A stretch of DNA of 64,000 bases from JALHOP01 sp964484195 (GCA_964484195.1 CAZAER010000006.1:124001-188000), one strand, 5' to 3'. Positions 26,954 to 37,798 are shown, numbered from the stretch's first letter. Numbers and translations: made by a program. The notes: generated by a model from the sequence alone, not told the origin.

Positions 26954-28609
26954 ATGGTCGATAGTGCGTCCGACTATCTCACGCGTTTGCGTCAACTGAC
27001 GCACATCGGTGTCGCGCTCTCGACGGAGAAGAATCACGCGAAGCTGCTCGAGCTGATTCTGCTCGAAGCCAAAGAGATCGCTAACGCGGACGGCGGCACG
27101 ATCTACCTGCGCACCAAAGACGACCATCTCGAGTTTGCGATCATGCGCACGACGTCGCTCGGCATCGCGCTCGGTGGCACCACCGGCAAAGAAATCAAGC
27201 TACCGCGGTTGCCGTTATTCGATGCGGCGACGCGCGAGCCCAATCATCACAACGTCGCGACCTACGCCGCGCTGCAGGGCGTGTCGCTCAACATCCCCGA
27301 CGCCTACCACGCCGCAGGCTTCGACTTCTCCGGCACCAAGAAGTTCGACCAGGCGAACGGCTACCGTTCGATGTCGTTCCTCACGGTGCCGATGAAGAAC
27401 AACAAGGGCGAGGTCATCGGCGTCCTGCAGCTCTTGAATGCCCGCGATCGCGAACACGCCGATCCGATTCCGTTCAACACCGAGGTGCAAGAGGTCGTCG
27501 AGTCTCTTGCTTCGCAAGCCGCGGTAGCTCTCGACAACCAGCGCCTGATCGCCGCGCAGCGCGACTTGCTCGACGCGTTCATCAGGCTCATCGCCGACGC
27601 CATCGACAAGAAGTCACCTTACACCGGTGGCCACTGCAAACGCGTGCCCCTACTCACCGAGATGCTCGCGCGCGCTGCATGCGACGCCAAGGAAGGTCCC
27701 TTCGCTTCGTTCGACCTCGACGAAGAGGAGTGGTACGAGCTGCACATCGCGTGCTTCTTGCACGACTGTGGCAAGATCGTGACGCCGGTCCACGTGATGG
27801 ACAAGGCCACCAAGCTCGAGACGATCTACGACCGCATCAACGAGGTCGCACTGCGCGTCGAAGTGCTGAAGCGCGACCTGGAAATCGAATGGCGCAAGGC
27901 GCGCGGCAAGAACAAGCCCAAGCGCGAGGTGCTCGATGCCCAGCTCGCCGAGCTCGATGCGGACATGGAGTTTCTGCGCAAGGCGAACATCGGCGGCGAG
28001 TTCATGGACGACGCCAGCATCGCGCGGGTGGAGAAAATCGGCGCGCGTTTGATCAAGGTCGCCGGCGTCGAGCGTCCGCTGCTCTCGAAGGAAGAGATCT
28101 ACAACCTTTCGATCCGCCGCGGCACGCTCAACAACGAAGAGCGTAAGATCATCAACGACCACATCGTCATCACCATCGAGATGCTCGAGAAGCTCCCCTT
28201 CCCCAAGCACCTCGAGCGCGTCCCCGAATACGCGGGTGGCCACCACGAGAAGATGGACGGCACGGGTTATCCACGTGGGCTCACGCGAGAACAGATGTCG
28301 ATCCCGGCACGCATGATGGCTATCGCGGACGTCTTCGAGGCCCTGACCGCGCAAGACCGCCCCTACAAGAGCGGCAAGAAGCTCTCCGATGCCATGAAGA
28401 TCATGGGCATGATGAAGGCCGACAATCACCTCGACCCGGAGCTCTTCGATCTCTTCGTGCGCTCGGGTTGTTATCGCGACTACGCGAGCAAGTTCTTGCC
28501 GCCAGAGCTCATCGACAACGTCGACGAGGATGGGTTGGTGAAGATCGTGCCGAAGCCGCGCTTGATGAAGGCGCCGGTCGAGGCGCCGCGTGAGGCGGCT
28601 CGGGCGTGA
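26954..28609 (+). CDS. GAF-HD-GYP cyclic-di-GMP phosphodiesterase
   Basis: This is a 551-residue cytoplasmic protein. A GAF sensor domain covers about residues 15-185 and the HD-GYP output about 200-500. The metal ligands are HDCGK at 270-274 and HHEKMDGTGYP at 430-440. Between them lies an unusually long, charged helical insertion (about 290-385, e.g. EVLKRDLEIEWRKARGKNK) that separates the two halves of the active site. The enzyme should degrade c-di-GMP. The start at 26954 follows AGGTGAAGCTCCC. It is translationally coupled to the next gene. Confidence 0.88.
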   Translation: MVDSASDYLTRLRQLTHIGVALSTEKNHAKLLELILLEAKEIANADGGTIYLRTKDDHLEFAIMRTTSLGIALGGTTGKEIKLPRLPLFDAATREPNHHNVATYAALQGVSLNIPDAYHAAGFDFSGTKKFDQANGYRSMSFLTVPMKNNKGEVIGVLQLLNARDREHADPIPFNTEVQEVVESLASQAAVALDNQRLIAAQRDLLDAFIRLIADAIDKKSPYTGGHCKRVPLLTEMLARAACDAKEGPFASFDLDEEEWYELHIACFLHDCGKIVTPVHVMDKATKLETIYDRINEVALRVEVLKRDLEIEWRKARGKNKPKREVLDAQLAELDADMEFLRKANIGGEFMDDASIARVEKIGARLIKVAGVERPLLSKEEIYNLSIRRGTLNNEERKIINDHIVITIEMLEKLPFPKHLERVPEYAGGHHEKMDGTGYPRGLTREQMSIPARMMAIADVFEALTAQDRPYKSGKKLSDAMKIMGMMKADNHLDPELFDLFVRSGCYRDYASKFLPPELIDNVDEDGLVKIVPKPRLMKAPVEAPREAARA

Positions 28610-29082
28610 TCGCACTCTTGGTGGCGGTGGCGCTTCTTGCCCCGCAGCCCCGACCTTTCAAAGCGGCGTTGCTCGGACCAGAGCCGGTCCGGGCCTACGT
28701 CGACCTCGGCCCCATCGTCACGACTCACGAGCTCGGCTCACGTAAGAAAGCGACCGCGTTCCTGCAGCTCGAGGCGGATCGCCTCGGAGCCGACGGCTTC
28801 TTCGTGAGCGCCGGCGACCCGGCGGCCCTGTACTCGCCGGATCCCTACTTCGTCGGTACCGGCAATGCGGCATGGGCCACGATCGGCGCGATCATGGCGG
28901 TCGCGGCGCTCTTCTCCCACAAGGCAGACCAGAGCCCGCGCGCGGTGCTCCGCGCCTATACGTTTCGTGACCTGCCCAAGGAAACGCGAGACGCTCTCGC
29001 CCGCATCTGCGCCCAGCTGGTCACCGGCGAAATCAGCATCGCTGCCTTCGAGGCCGAGCGCGAGCGCTTGCTCGCCAACTAA
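28606..29082 (+). CDS. Small membrane-associated protein, unknown
   Basis: This is a 158-residue protein with an N-terminal hydrophobic stretch (residues 1-14), a second one near residues 88-104 (ATIGAIMAVAALFSH) and a helical C-terminus. GTG at 28606 overlaps the HD-GYP stop codon (GTGA), so it is coupled to the phosphodiesterase and might be a partner of its signalling. The family is not recognised. Confidence 0.55.
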   Translation: MIALLVAVALLAPQPRPFKAALLGPEPVRAYVDLGPIVTTHELGSRKKATAFLQLEADRLGADGFFVSAGDPAALYSPDPYFVGTGNAAWATIGAIMAVAALFSHKADQSPRAVLRAYTFRDLPKETRDALARICAQLVTGEISIAAFEAERERLLAN

Positions 29083-29102
29083 CGCGCTTGTACGACTGAG
29101 CC

Positions 29103-30100
<998 letters not shown>

Positions 30101-30104
<4 letters not shown>

Positions 30105-30856
30105 AGTTGTTTGCTAAAGCGGTCGCTCTCGCATGCCTCGTGGTGAGCAGCCAGGCAGCCGCGCAGCCCGCGATGCCGGCCGAGCCGCGTGACACCGACT
30201 TCCAGTTCGCGTTGCTCAAGTATCCGGGCGACTGGAATCCGCGGCCACACGGGTTGCCCCGACTCGCCTGGGAAGTGCGGCGGCGAACCAGCATTGCCGT
30301 CGACCTCGCCACCGCGCAGGTCGACCCCGAAGGCGAAGAGCTGTTCAATCATCCCTTCATCGTCTGGCAAGGGACGCGCTCTTTCGCCGGTCTCTCCGAA
30401 GCGGCGGTCAACAACCTGCGCCATCACCTGAGCTCGGGCGGCACCTTACTCGTCGACGCGTCCGACGGCGGCGAAGGCGGTGGCTTCGAGCAAGCCGTGC
30501 GTCGCGAGCTACGCCGCATCTTTCCCGACCAATCACTCACCCGAGTCGCTCCCGATCACGTCATCTACAAGTCGTTCTATCTCGTCGACCGCCATGGCGG
30601 ACGCTCGCCGGTGCACCCGTATTTGGAAGGCATCCTCGTCGAGGGACGACTCGCGGTCATCTTCTCGAGCAACGACCTCGCGGGCGCCATGGCGCGCGAT
30701 GAGTACGGCGAGTGGGACTACGACGTCGGCATCGGGGGCGACGCGGTTCGCGAAGTGAGCTTCCGTCTCGGCGTCAACCTCGTGATGTACGCGCTGTGTC
30801 TCGACTACAAAGAAGACCAGGTGCACATCCCCTTCATCCTCGAGCGCCGGCGCTGA
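30101..30856 (+). CDS. DUF4159 periplasmic protein
   Basis: This is a 251-residue exported protein with a signal peptide (residues 1-22). The body matches DUF4159, with DFQFALLKYPGDWNPRP near the start and SGGTLLVDASDG in the middle. It is predicted to have a glutamine-amidotransferase-like fold but no catalytic cysteine. Its partner in other bacteria is a membrane VWA protein such as the next gene. GTG at 30101 overlaps the hemB stop. The role is unknown. Confidence 0.72.
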
Positions 30857-30862
30857 CGCCCC

Positions 30863-33112
30863 ATGCAAGAGACTTACAACGCATGGAGCCTGGTCTCGCT
30901 GTCGCCTTTGCCGCTGGCTTGGCGAGTCGTCGCTTGCCTTGCGGTCGTCATAGCCGTCGGCGTGTTGGTCGCGAGCTATCGCGGGTCGAGCCGCCGCGTC
31001 TGGCTCATCAGCACCCGCTTGTTGGCTGCGCTCTGCGTGCTCGGAGTGCTCGTCGAGCCCGCCATCCAGCTGCGCGCCGTGCGCAAGATCAAGAACCGTC
31101 TCGCGGTCATCGTCGACCGCTCGGCGAGCATGACCCTGCCCTCCGCGTCCGGTACTTCGCGCTACGACCAGCTGCTGGGCCTCGTGAACCGGAGCGCCTC
31201 GCAGCTGAAAGCCCTGGGCGAGCAGCACACGCTGGAATGGTACGACTTGAACGGCCCGCTGAGCGACGCGCAGCTGTCGACGCCACCTCGCGGTGACCGC
31301 AGCGATCTCTTGCGCGGCATCGAGGCTGCCGTAGGCCGCGGTAACGGACGACCGCTCGCCGGCATGGTGTTGTTCTCGGATGGCGCCGACAATGCCGGTC
31401 TCGAGGGAGAGCCGGGCAAGCTCGGCAAAGCGGCCGTCGAGCGACTCGAAGGCATCGGCGTCCCCGTGAACACGGTGAACGTCGCTGCGGGTAGCGCCTT
31501 CGTAGATATCGCCATCGTCGACGTCATCGCCGACGAGTTCGCTTTCGTCCATAACACCATCAGCATCGAGGTCCAAGTCGAGGTCACCGGCATCGCCGGG
31601 ACGACCGTGCCCCTGACCTTGAAGCGCGAAGGTGACATCCTCGCCACCCAAGAGGTCGTGCTCACTCCCGGCAAGCCGCAGGTCGCGACGTTCAAGACCA
31701 AGCCGGACAAGATTGGCGAGTTCGTCTACTCGGTCAGCGTCCCGGTGATCGCCGGTGAGTCCGTTACAGCGAACAACGAGCGCTCTTTCGTGCTCCAAGT
31801 CATTCGCGACAAGATTCGTGTGTTGCAGGTCGCCGGCCGCCCGAGCTGGGACGAGCGCTTCCTGCGCCAGCACCTCAAGGAGAACCCGAACGTCGATCTC
31901 ATCTCCTTCTTCATCTTGCGAACTCCCACGGACATCCCGATGGCGGACGAGAGCGAGATGTCGCTCATCCCGTTCCCCGTGGAGCGCCTCTTCACCAGCG
32001 AGCTGTCGAGCTTCGACGTCGTCATCTTCCAGAACTTCGACTACCGGCCGTACCAGATGGAGCGCTACCTGCCGAACATCGCCGCCGCCGTGAAGAACGG
32101 TCTCGGCTTCGTGATGATCGGTGGCGAGCAAAGCTTCGGCAACGGCGGCTACGCCCGCACTCCCATCGAGGGCATCGTGCCGGTGCGCCTCGACACCCAG
32201 GCCACCATCGTCCACGAGCGGGCCCAGGCCGCGCTCACCGAAGCGGGCCGACGGCACCCAATCACCGACCTCGGTCGCGGCGGCGCCTCGAACGAACGTA
32301 TCTGGTCGGCCCTGCCGCCATGGCTCAGCATCAACCGCGTCAGCGGCATCGTGCAGTCGGCGACGACCTTGGTCACCACCGAAGGCACCAAGAGTGGCCC
32401 ACAACCGGTGGTCGCGGTCATGGAGGTCGGCGAAGGCCGCAGCATGGCGATCGCCACCGACGCAATGTGGCGTTGGCGCCTCTCGAGCTTCCGCGATGGC
32501 GGAGCATCACAGCGCGCTTTCCATCGTTTCTGGTCGAACGCCTTGCGCTGGCTCGTTCGCGATCCCGAGCACTCGCGCGTGCAGGTGTTGCCGGAGAAGC
32601 GCCGCTTCGAGGTGGGTGACGACGTGAGCGTTTCGTTCACCGTCCGCGAAAGCGACTATCAGCCGGTGCCGTACGGCGACCTGGATGTCGTCGTCGAGAA
32701 CGATCGTGGCCAGGCACAAGCCGAGCGCTTGCTCACCAACGAGCAAGGCGCGGCTCGCTTCACCTTCAAGAGCTTGCCGGGCGGTGCCTATCGTATTCGC
32801 GCCAAAGCGACGCAGCAGGGACGCGACCTCGGCAGCGGCCAGGCGGTCTTCGTCATCGAGTCCCGCTCGCTCGAGCTCAGCCGCGCCGCCCCCCGCCCCG
32901 ACCTCTTGAAGGCGATGGCGGACAGCACCTCGGGCAACGCCCTCGACGTCACCGCCAATGTCTTCGAGCAGCTCGCGACCATCGACCCCGAGGTCGTCGA
33001 GGTCGACCGTCGTCGCAACATCGAGCTGTGGGACAACGCCTGGGCGCTAGTGGCGCTGGTGGCAATCTTCGCGGCCGACTGGGCCCTGCGCAGGCGTAGC
33101 GGCTATCTCTAG
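30863..33112 (+). CDS. Membrane VWA / glutamine-amidotransferase-like protein
   Basis: This is a 749-residue inner-membrane protein. Two hydrophobic segments near the start (about residues 20-38 and 48-66) lead to a VWA domain with a MIDAS-like DRSASM. A GATase-like segment with GGEQSFGNGGYARTP lacks the catalytic cysteine, and a terminal helix near 722-740 ends in RRRSGYL. A carboxypeptidase-like Ig domain lies at about 575-680. It matches the VWA partner of DUF4159 proteins. No MoxR ATPase or DUF58 gene, usual in such clusters, is next to it. The last 4 bases overlap the convergent 210-residue gene. Confidence 0.75.
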   Translation: MQETYNAWSLVSLSPLPLAWRVVACLAVVIAVGVLVASYRGSSRRVWLISTRLLAALCVLGVLVEPAIQLRAVRKIKNRLAVIVDRSASMTLPSASGTSRYDQLLGLVNRSASQLKALGEQHTLEWYDLNGPLSDAQLSTPPRGDRSDLLRGIEAAVGRGNGRPLAGMVLFSDGADNAGLEGEPGKLGKAAVERLEGIGVPVNTVNVAAGSAFVDIAIVDVIADEFAFVHNTISIEVQVEVTGIAGTTVPLTLKREGDILATQEVVLTPGKPQVATFKTKPDKIGEFVYSVSVPVIAGESVTANNERSFVLQVIRDKIRVLQVAGRPSWDERFLRQHLKENPNVDLISFFILRTPTDIPMADESEMSLIPFPVERLFTSELSSFDVVIFQNFDYRPYQMERYLPNIAAAVKNGLGFVMIGGEQSFGNGGYARTPIEGIVPVRLDTQATIVHERAQAALTEAGRRHPITDLGRGGASNERIWSALPPWLSINRVSGIVQSATTLVTTEGTKSGPQPVVAVMEVGEGRSMAIATDAMWRWRLSSFRDGGASQRAFHRFWSNALRWLVRDPEHSRVQVLPEKRRFEVGDDVSVSFTVRESDYQPVPYGDLDVVVENDRGQAQAERLLTNEQGAARFTFKSLPGGAYRIRAKATQQGRDLGSGQAVFVIESRSLELSRAAPRPDLLKAMADSTSGNALDVTANVFEQLATIDPEVVEVDRRRNIELWDNAWALVALVAIFAADWALRRRSGYL

Positions 33113-33741
33113 TCGTCGCCCCAGATGGGCTCGCGCGGTAGCCGCTGCGCGGCGGGAACATTGGGACGCAGCCGTTCGTAGGCTTTGCGGACGCGCTGGT
33201 AGGTCGTAACCGAGACTCGCGCCTCCTCCTCGTGAGCCAAGAAGCTCGCGAGGTGGTTGGTGTTCACGCAGTCGCCTTGGAAAGCCTCGTGAAAGCGTCG
33301 CACCGGGCCGGAGGGTCCGAGCCAGCGGTCGAGGTCGCGATCGGGTCCGGTATTCGCCCCTGCGTAGTCGGCCTGCGCCTCGCGCACGATGCGATCGATG
33401 GTCGGGCGTAGCGGCGCAAGACGAGCGTCCGCGTCGGCCTGGAATGGCGTCGCCAAGCGTTCGAGCGCGGTCGTCGCGCGAGCCAAGCGCTGCTTGAGGG
33501 CCGCGATCTGCTGCGGTGTGCCGGCCGGCCGGCCATGCTCGAGGGCAAAGAGGTCGCGTTCGAGGCCATTCACGACGACCCGCGCCGCTTCCACGACGAC
33601 CAGGCGCCGCTCGACCGCGCTGGTGATGCGCTGGAGCTCGGCCTCGACCGGACGGGCCAACGCGGTCAGTTGCTCGATCGTCAGCTCACCGCTGCGCTCC
33701 ACGGTGAAACTGCCACAACGCTCCAGTGGCTGTGCCGTCAT
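33109..33741 (-). CDS. Helical protein, function unknown
   Basis: This is a 210-residue soluble protein with long helices (for example EAELQRITSAVERRLVVVEAA) and no signal or catalytic motif that I can name. It is divergent from the EF-hand nuclease across a 110-base spacer with two inverted repeats. An immunity role for the nuclease is conceivable only by position and is not supported by sequence. Confidence 0.5.
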   Translation of the reverse strand: MTAQPLERCGSFTVERSGELTIEQLTALARPVEAELQRITSAVERRLVVVEAARVVVNGLERDLFALEHGRPAGTPQQIAALKQRLARATTALERLATPFQADADARLAPLRPTIDRIVREAQADYAGANTGPDRDLDRWLGPSGPVRRFHEAFQGDCVNTNHLASFLAHEEEARVSVTTYQRVRKAYERLRPNVPAAQRLPREPIWGDD

Positions 33742-33754
33742 GCCCCTAGACGTT

Positions 33755-33801
33755 CGTCGGATAACCCGACGTCGTTGCGAAGAAAAGCGTCCGACGCAAC
33801 G
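33755..33801. promoter_or_regulatory. Two inverted repeats in the divergent spacer
   Basis: CGTCGG (33755-33760) faces CCGACG (33766-33771) across 5 bases. CGTTGCG (33773-33779) faces CGCAACG (33795-33801) across 15 bases. They lie between the divergent genes at 33741 and 33852 and could be operators or hairpins. No clear promoter boxes were recognised. Confidence 0.45.
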
Positions 33802-33851
33802 AAGCGGCCCGCCCAGCCGAAACTAGCCACGAGAACCGAAGCTAGGCCGGA

Positions 33852-35219
33852 GTGTCTCCAGACAGCCGCATGACCACCATCGACGCCCTCAAAACCGACG
33901 CCGGCCTCGACGAAAACAGCTGGGAAATCCAGCTGCTTCGTGCCGCCGACGCCGCGGGCAACAAGGACGGGCAAGCCAACGTCGCCGAGCTCGACGCCTA
34001 CGTCGAAGGCCCCCGCGATGGCCGCTTCGTGAGCGCAGGGGCCGTCCGCCGCATGCGGGCCGAGCTCCTCGCTCCATCCAAGGTCGGCGTCCAAGTGCGG
34101 TCGGTCTCGAGCTTCCCCGAGCCTTGGCAACGGCTCATCGCCGAGCGTGCCGATAGCCGCTCGAACGGCGATGGTGCCGTGAGCGAGATCGAGCTCGACG
34201 AGCTCCTCGCCCGCGGTGGCACGGAACCCGTGGGGACGCGGCGCGTGAGCGAGCAAGCCTTGGCCGCGTTGCGCAGCCGAATCGCCGACGACACGCGAGA
34301 GTCCGATACCTTGCGCGTCACCACACCGAACGGCAGCAAGCCCAAGGGCGTCGAGCTACTGCAGCGCTACGCGCGCATCGTTTACGATCCGCAGCTCAGA
34401 CTCCCGAGCATCGTCGGTTACGTGCTGAGCGCCGCCGACCTCCGCGAAGACGTCGTGGAGCGCGACGGTCACTTCACGACCGATAGCGCCCTACCGCAAG
34501 CAGCCCAGTCGCGCGCCGCCGACTACCGCAAGCAGGGCTACGACTTGGGTCACATGCGCCCCGCCGGCGACTCCGCGACCACGGAAGCGATGGCCGAGAG
34601 CTTCCGCATGTCGAACATCGCTCCGCAAGCGCCGAACTTGAACCGCCAGGTTTGGCGGCAGCTCGAGGACGCGGTGCGCGAGGTCGTACGCGCGAGCAAC
34701 GGCCGCGCCACGGTCTTCACCGGCACCCTCTTTCTCGACGAGCGGGGTCAGCCAATTTCCCGTGAGCGCGTGCGCTTTCTCTCGCGGCGTCTGCATGGCT
34801 CGATCGAGCAGCGCGTCGCGATCCCGACCCATTGCTTCAAGGTGGTGCTCTTCGAGCAGCCCAACGGCGCGATGACGTTGGTTGGCTTCATCGTGCCCAA
34901 TCGCGACGACGTGCCGACGACCCGCGACGGGATCCGTGAGCTCTTGCATGCGAGCCGCCGCAGTGTGCGCGACATCCAGCTGCTGACGGGTCACGACCTC
35001 TTCCGCGACCTCCCGGACACGGTGGAAGAGCCGATGGAGGCGAGTAGCGAGGCCTGCATGGCGATGCCGCCGGGCGCACGTGTCGAAGCCGTGACCCTCC
35101 TTTGGCCGAAGGACTGCCGTCCGCAATCGTGGACGATGCCTCGCGGCGACGCGCCGGCTCCGCCGCCCCAGACCGGAAACCGCTTCGTTCGGTTCTTGCG
35201 TGGGCTCGTCGGCTACTAA
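33852..35219 (+). CDS. DNA/RNA non-specific endonuclease with EF-hand-like N-terminus
   Basis: This is a 455-residue protein. Its central domain fits the NucA/DRGH endonuclease family, with DLGHMRPAGDS (His at residue 234) in place of the usual DRGH and a later NIAPQAPNLNRQVWRQLE containing the metal-site Asn. Before it lie two EF-hand-like loops, AGNKDGQANVAE (35-46) and SNGDGAVSEIE, both without Asp at loop position 1. No signal peptide is seen, so secretion, if any, would use a special system. GTG at 33852 has an AGG site just upstream, and ATG at 33870 is the alternative. The C-terminal 60 residues are proline-rich. Confidence 0.72.
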   Translation: MSPDSRMTTIDALKTDAGLDENSWEIQLLRAADAAGNKDGQANVAELDAYVEGPRDGRFVSAGAVRRMRAELLAPSKVGVQVRSVSSFPEPWQRLIAERADSRSNGDGAVSEIELDELLARGGTEPVGTRRVSEQALAALRSRIADDTRESDTLRVTTPNGSKPKGVELLQRYARIVYDPQLRLPSIVGYVLSAADLREDVVERDGHFTTDSALPQAAQSRAADYRKQGYDLGHMRPAGDSATTEAMAESFRMSNIAPQAPNLNRQVWRQLEDAVREVVRASNGRATVFTGTLFLDERGQPISRERVRFLSRRLHGSIEQRVAIPTHCFKVVLFEQPNGAMTLVGFIVPNRDDVPTTRDGIRELLHASRRSVRDIQLLTGHDLFRDLPDTVEEPMEASSEACMAMPPGARVEAVTLLWPKDCRPQSWTMPRGDAPAPPPQTGNRFVRFLRGLVGY

Positions 35220-36340
35220 CGCAACGTCACGATGCCGCCGTGCATGAGCTTACGCAGCATCTTCAGGGTATCGCGCTCGTTGAGCGAGCTCACCATGATG
35301 AGACTGCCGACGTCCATGTTGGCGCCAAGTCGGTCGACCACGAAACGTTCCTCGGCTTTCAAAGTCATGCGACGCAGCCGCGCCTCGTCGACGACCTGCG
35401 GGACCTTGAGTGGTGGCAAGATCGCATAGAGATCCTTCAGCTGATCTTCGAGCGCTTCTTTCAGCGCTTCGCGGGCCGGCTCACTGTCGGGCCGCATGCG
35501 CACCGCGACCTCGAGGATGGCGACGGCTTCGTCGAACTGTTGCGCTGTCCGAAGCGTCACCGCCTGGCTGAGCAGCTCCTCGAAGCGATCGCGGTCAGGC
35601 GGGGCGCCGACCTCGCTGCGAACGATCTGCACCGCGCCGTCGGCTTCGAGCTGCGCCAGAGTGCGCAGAACCGACGGTACCGGAGCCCGCAGCTCCAGGC
35701 AGATATCGCTCACCGACTGACCGGCCGACAACGAAGCCAAGACGCGCCGCTCGCGTACACCCAGTGCTTCGAGCGGTGGCAGACGCTCGTGGATGATGTT
35801 CACGCGCACGTCGTCTTGAGGGAAGCGCTCGCGGATGTGCGTCCACTCGTCCTGGCGTCGCGCGCCCTCCATCAACAGGTGGTTGATGTCGACGTCGAGG
35901 GGCAGACGATCTTCTTCGTCCGCGAGATCGATACCGATGGCGTGATCGGCAGCGTCGCTGAACACGAACGTGCCCGGCAGATCGAGAAACAGGTCATAGA
36001 GCGACTCGGTCGCGAGCTCGGTGAGACACTCATGGAGCTGGCGGGGCGCGATGATGGCGAGATCGGCCAAAGCGCGCTGCAGCGACACACCGTGCTCCTT
36101 GGCGTGGGCAATCGCCGTGCGCAAGTCGGCCTCGGTGGTCAGGCCGCTCAACACGGCAATCTGGCCCAAATTCTCGCGTAGCTCGGGCCCCGCGTAGCCC
36201 GTGACCCGGCCGGCCGCGAGGGCCACCTCCCACTCACCACCGTCCCGTTGCACCGACAGTGTCCCAGTTCGAGACGAGCTACGCAGGTACGACAGCAGGT
36301 CAGCCAGGGGAAAAGTCTTGAGGTCACCGTGAATTGCCAT
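35216..36340 (-). CDS. DUF4388 (PATAN-like) regulatory protein
   Basis: This is a 374-residue cytoplasmic protein. It has an N-terminal DUF4388 domain (IHGDLKTFPLADLLSYLRSS, then SGTLSVQRDG-like spacing around residue 30), followed by helical segments including a second region near 85-130 and a C-terminal tetratricopeptide-like helix pair. DUF4388 is common in myxobacterial signalling and may take part in gene regulation or motility. It is divergent from trmFO, and its stop overlaps the nuclease gene by 4 nt. Confidence 0.72.
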   Translation of the reverse strand: MAIHGDLKTFPLADLLSYLRSSSRTGTLSVQRDGGEWEVALAAGRVTGYAGPELRENLGQIAVLSGLTTEADLRTAIAHAKEHGVSLQRALADLAIIAPRQLHECLTELATESLYDLFLDLPGTFVFSDAADHAIGIDLADEEDRLPLDVDINHLLMEGARRQDEWTHIRERFPQDDVRVNIIHERLPPLEALGVRERRVLASLSAGQSVSDICLELRAPVPSVLRTLAQLEADGAVQIVRSEVGAPPDRDRFEELLSQAVTLRTAQQFDEAVAILEVAVRMRPDSEPAREALKEALEDQLKDLYAILPPLKVPQVVDEARLRRMTLKAEERFVVDRLGANMDVGSLIMVSSLNERDTLKMLRKLMHGGIVTLR

Positions 36341-36403
36341 GCGCCGTCAGAAGTATATGCGGCTCGCGGGCCGGTGGCTTGCCGAATGCAGGTGGGCTAC
36401 GGC

Positions 36404-37786
36404 ATGGTCCGCGCCCACATGCACGCACCTCCCCAAGTCACCGTCGTCGGGGCCGGCCTCGCCGGTTGCGAGGCCGCCTGGCAGCTCGCTCGGGCCGGCT
36501 GCCGGGTGCGTCTGATCGAGATGAAACCGCTGCGGCGAACCCCCGCACAAGTCACCGACTCGACCGCCGAGCTGGTGTGCTCGAACTCGTTTCGTTCGTC
36601 GAACCCGCAGAACGCCGTCGGCCTCATCAAAGAAGAGATGCGACGTCTGGGCTCGCTCATCATGGAGTGCGCTTTAGCGACACGCGTTCCCGCCGGCGAC
36701 GCACTTGCAGTCGACCGCGTGGCCTTCGCGGCCGCCATCGACACGAAGCTCAAGAGTCAGGCGAACATCGAGCGCGTGAGCGAGGTGGTCACCAAGCTCC
36801 CGGCGAGCGGCGACACCATCATCGCCACGGGTCCGCTGACCGCCGACGAGCTCGCTCAAGACATCGTCAAAGAGCTCGGCGAGCGCATGTACTTCTACGA
36901 CGCGATCGCGCCGATCATCAGCGGCGACAGCATCGACCGCGACATCGTCTTCGCGGCGTCGCGCTACGACAAGGGCGACGGTGACGACTATCTGAATTGC
37001 CCGCTCGACAAGGAGCAGTACGAAGCGTTCGTGCAAGCACTCACCTCCGCGGAGTGCATGCCGATGCACGACTTCGAGGAGCCCAAGTACTTTCAAGGCT
37101 GCCTTCCCATCGAGGTGATGGCGGCGAGCGGGCCCGAAACGCTGCGCTACGGCACCATGAAGCCGGTCGGCCTCACGAATCCGAAGACCGGCCGCTGGCC
37201 GTACGCGGTGGTGCAGCTCCGCAAAGAAGACGTGGAAGGCCGCGCGTACAACATCGTCGGCTTCCAAACGAAGATGAAGTACCCCGAGCAGCAGCGCGTC
37301 TTCAAAAGCGTCCCGGGCCTTGCGAACGCCGAGTTCTACCGTCTGGGCGCCATCCACCGGAACACCTACCTGGACAGCCCGCGGTTGCTCGACGGCCGCA
37401 TGCGCGTGCGAGGCCGCGAGCATATTCGCTTTAGCGGACAAATCACCGGCGTCGAGGGTTACGTGGAAAGCTCGGCCCATGGCCTGTTGGTGGGTCGTCT
37501 GGTCGCCGCCGATCTGGGCGCCCGCCCCTTCGAGGTGCCACCCGAGACCACCGCTCTCGGAGCCTTGTTCGCCCACGTCACTGGCGCTCACCGCATCGCC
37601 GGCCGGCCGCACGAGCCCCAGAACGTCAACTGGGGCATGTTCCCGGGACTCGCCGAGCGCGTGAAGAAGAAAGACAGCAAGGCGGCCCGCGTGAGCCGTG
37701 CCATCGCCGACTTCGAGCGCTGGGCGAACGAGCGCGGCGAGACGCTAACGCCCGGAAACTACCCCGTGAGCACCCCGGCGAGCTAA
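36404..37786 (+). CDS. trmFO: Methylenetetrahydrofolate-tRNA methyltransferase TrmFO
   Basis: This 460-residue flavoprotein methylates U54 of tRNA using methylene-tetrahydrofolate. The FAD-binding GAGLAGCEAAW is at residues 16-26. Cys59 in ELVCSNSFRSSN and a second cysteine in YFQGCLPIEVMAASG fit the catalytic cysteines. The final part has the KMKYPEQQRVFKSVPGL and NVNWGMFPGL motifs. I chose ATG 36404 because AGGTGGG lies about 7 nt before it. The next gene is xerC, 12 nt downstream. Confidence 0.93.
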   Translation: MVRAHMHAPPQVTVVGAGLAGCEAAWQLARAGCRVRLIEMKPLRRTPAQVTDSTAELVCSNSFRSSNPQNAVGLIKEEMRRLGSLIMECALATRVPAGDALAVDRVAFAAAIDTKLKSQANIERVSEVVTKLPASGDTIIATGPLTADELAQDIVKELGERMYFYDAIAPIISGDSIDRDIVFAASRYDKGDGDDYLNCPLDKEQYEAFVQALTSAECMPMHDFEEPKYFQGCLPIEVMAASGPETLRYGTMKPVGLTNPKTGRWPYAVVQLRKEDVEGRAYNIVGFQTKMKYPEQQRVFKSVPGLANAEFYRLGAIHRNTYLDSPRLLDGRMRVRGREHIRFSGQITGVEGYVESSAHGLLVGRLVAADLGARPFEVPPETTALGALFAHVTGAHRIAGRPHEPQNVNWGMFPGLAERVKKKDSKAARVSRAIADFERWANERGETLTPGNYPVSTPAS

Positions 37787-37798
37787 GATCGCGGTCGC

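Noticed and set aside
30533..32404. Long antisense open frame of 623 codons
   Set aside because: It lies opposite the VWA gene, whose domains and membrane segments are clear. Long shadow frames are normal in GC-rich DNA.
33109..35219. Toxin-immunity pair for the nuclease
   Set aside because: The divergent 33109 protein has no immunity-like features. Position alone is not enough for an annotation.
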